This document shows positions 33,880 to 34,611 of a stretch of 34,611 bases of DNA, one piece after another; the first letter of the stretch is position 1; each line of letters begins with the position of its first letter. The position numbers were made by a program, and so were the translations under genes. Under the pieces are notes generated by a model that worked only from the letters and a program-made list of their open reading frames with translations, was not told the DNA's origin and did not search any database. This DNA comes from Kuafuiihalomonas sp039024635 (GTDB taxonomy: Bacteria > Myxococcota > Kuafuiibacteriia > Kuafuiibacteriales > Kuafuiibacteriaceae): NCBI GenBank assembly GCA_039024635.1, contig JBCCQA010000044.1, positions 1 through 34,611 of the forward strand, in the 5' to 3' direction.

Positions 33880-34611
33880 TCAATTCTCCAAGTAGCGGCG
33901 GCCGGCATAGACCGCGGCCCGGTCGCCGCGTGCGAAGCCGACCAGGAGCATTCGAGACGCTTCGGCCAGCTTCACGGCGAGGGCAGAGGGGGCCGAAACG
34001 GCCACGACGGTCTGGATACGGGCGGCGAGGGCCTTCTGAACGATTTCGAATGAGAGCCGGCCCGATACGGCGAGGCCCCCGATGGGCCCCGTCGCCGCGC
34101 CCACCACTTTGTCGACGGCGTTGTGGCGGCCGACGTCCTCCCGCACGGACATCAAAGCGCCCTCGGCATCGAAGGCAGCAGCAGCGTGAAGGCCCCCCGT
34201 CTGCTCGAAAACAGTCTGCTGGGTTCGCATGCGGGGGCCCCACTCCAGGAGCTCACTCACGGACCAACGAGGAGAACTGTCGAACGGAGAGGCGGTGACC
34301 AGCGCCTGCTCCACAGAGGCCTTGCCGCAGATGCCGCAGCTGGAGCTCGCAAACATGTTCCGCCGAAAGCGCGTGAGGTCGAAGTCGGCGTCGGCTCGAA
34401 GCCGAACCCGGAACACGTTGCCCTCAGCTTCGGGGAGGTCCACAACGTCGCACGACCGAATGGACGCAATTTGTCCGCGCTCCGCGGCGATGCGCTCCGT
34501 GAGCAAAAATCCCCGGACCAGCTCTTCGTCATGTCCGGGCGTTCGCATCAAGACCGCGATAGGTGCGCCGTCTATCCGAATCTCGATGGGCTCTTCTTTG
34601 ACGAGGAGGTC
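33880..34611 (-). CDS. fdhD: FdhD sulfurtransferase, 5' end outside the window
   Basis: Transfers sulfur from a cysteine desulfurase to the molybdenum cofactor of formate dehydrogenases, making the enzyme active. The frame is open to the window edge at 34611 and upstream of the internal ATG at 34551 it encodes typical FdhD residues (KEEPIEIRIDGAPIAVLMRT), so the true start lies beyond the window. Seen: TPGHDEELVRGFLLTERI, the active CxxC in SSSCGICGKAS, GGLHAAAAF, REDVGRHNAVDKVVG and VSGRLSFEIVQKAL. The next gene, its expected client, starts 6 bp after its stop, so the pair is co-translated. Confidence 0.96.
   Translation of the reverse strand, partial: DLLVKEEPIEIRIDGAPIAVLMRTPGHDEELVRGFLLTERIAAERGQIASIRSCDVVDLPEAEGNVFRVRLRADADFDLTRFRRNMFASSSCGICGKASVEQALVTASPFDSSPRWSVSELLEWGPRMRTQQTVFEQTGGLHAAAAFDAEGALMSVREDVGRHNAVDKVVGAATGPIGGLAVSGRLSFEIVQKALAARIQTVVAVSAPSALAVKLAEASRMLLVGFARGDRAAVYAGRRYLEN

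Noticed and set aside
1..34611. tRNA, rRNA, CRISPR, insertion sequence or prophage
   Set aside because: No cloverleaf, repeat array, transposase, integrase or terminal repeat was seen; almost the whole window is accounted for by chromosomal genes.

Overview
The window is dense, GC-rich bacterial chromosome with no tRNA, rRNA, IS element or CRISPR that I could see. Its content points to a Myxococcota-like (deltaproteobacterial) predator or soil organism: three Hanks-type kinase-fold proteins (two with the HRDISPxN catalytic loop common in myxobacteria), PEGA-domain proteins, several unpaired two-component and c-di-GMP proteins, and very long S41 peptidase and lipoprotein genes. This is inference from gene content; there is no marker gene for taxonomy.

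Layout. 1-174: flank without a confident gene. 175-2314: argC (minus), a divergent TetR regulator, and a small basic protein built from an internal duplication. 2449-8383: a plus-strand envelope cluster of a vWA-like lipoprotein, an S41/PDZ processing protease with long C-terminal extension, and a PGRP-type amidase lipoprotein. 8331-12043: a degenerate J-domain/MshEN-like protein (minus), then a PEGA-domain protein whose stop overlaps the start of a hybrid histidine kinase. 12083-13146: a two-gene minus-strand unit whose second product reads as a FliS flagellin chaperone and whose first product ends like a flagellin C-terminus. 13296-15092: a membrane-anchored TPR protein. 15168-22194: a signalling and chaperone block with a PEGA-domain Ser/Thr kinase, hemL, a winged-helix pseudokinase, a CbpA-like J-protein and a kinase-ankyrin fusion. 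22238-26112: Ppx/GppA phosphatase, a DUF2780-type protein, a PAS-receiver protein that lacks an ATPase domain, and a glutathione peroxidase with a perfect palindrome upstream. 26224-28413: REC-REC-GGDEF-EAL protein. 28551-34611: minus-strand run of fdhD (cut by the window edge), a YdeP-type molybdopterin oxidoreductase and an OFA-family transporter, followed by a glycosyltransferase-GtrA fusion.

How they work together. The fdhD-oxidoreductase-OFA unit is a coherent formate or oxalate handling module. The 2449-8383 cluster looks like envelope maintenance. The most unusual item is the flagellin-like/FliS-like pair, which has the canonical fliC-then-fliS order but no other flagellar gene in the window. 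The signalling proteins show repeated loss of one key residue or domain (pseudokinase HLG, receiver Asp to Glu, missing HATPase, J-domain HPD to DPD), which suggests several act as scaffolds or binding modules and not as enzymes.
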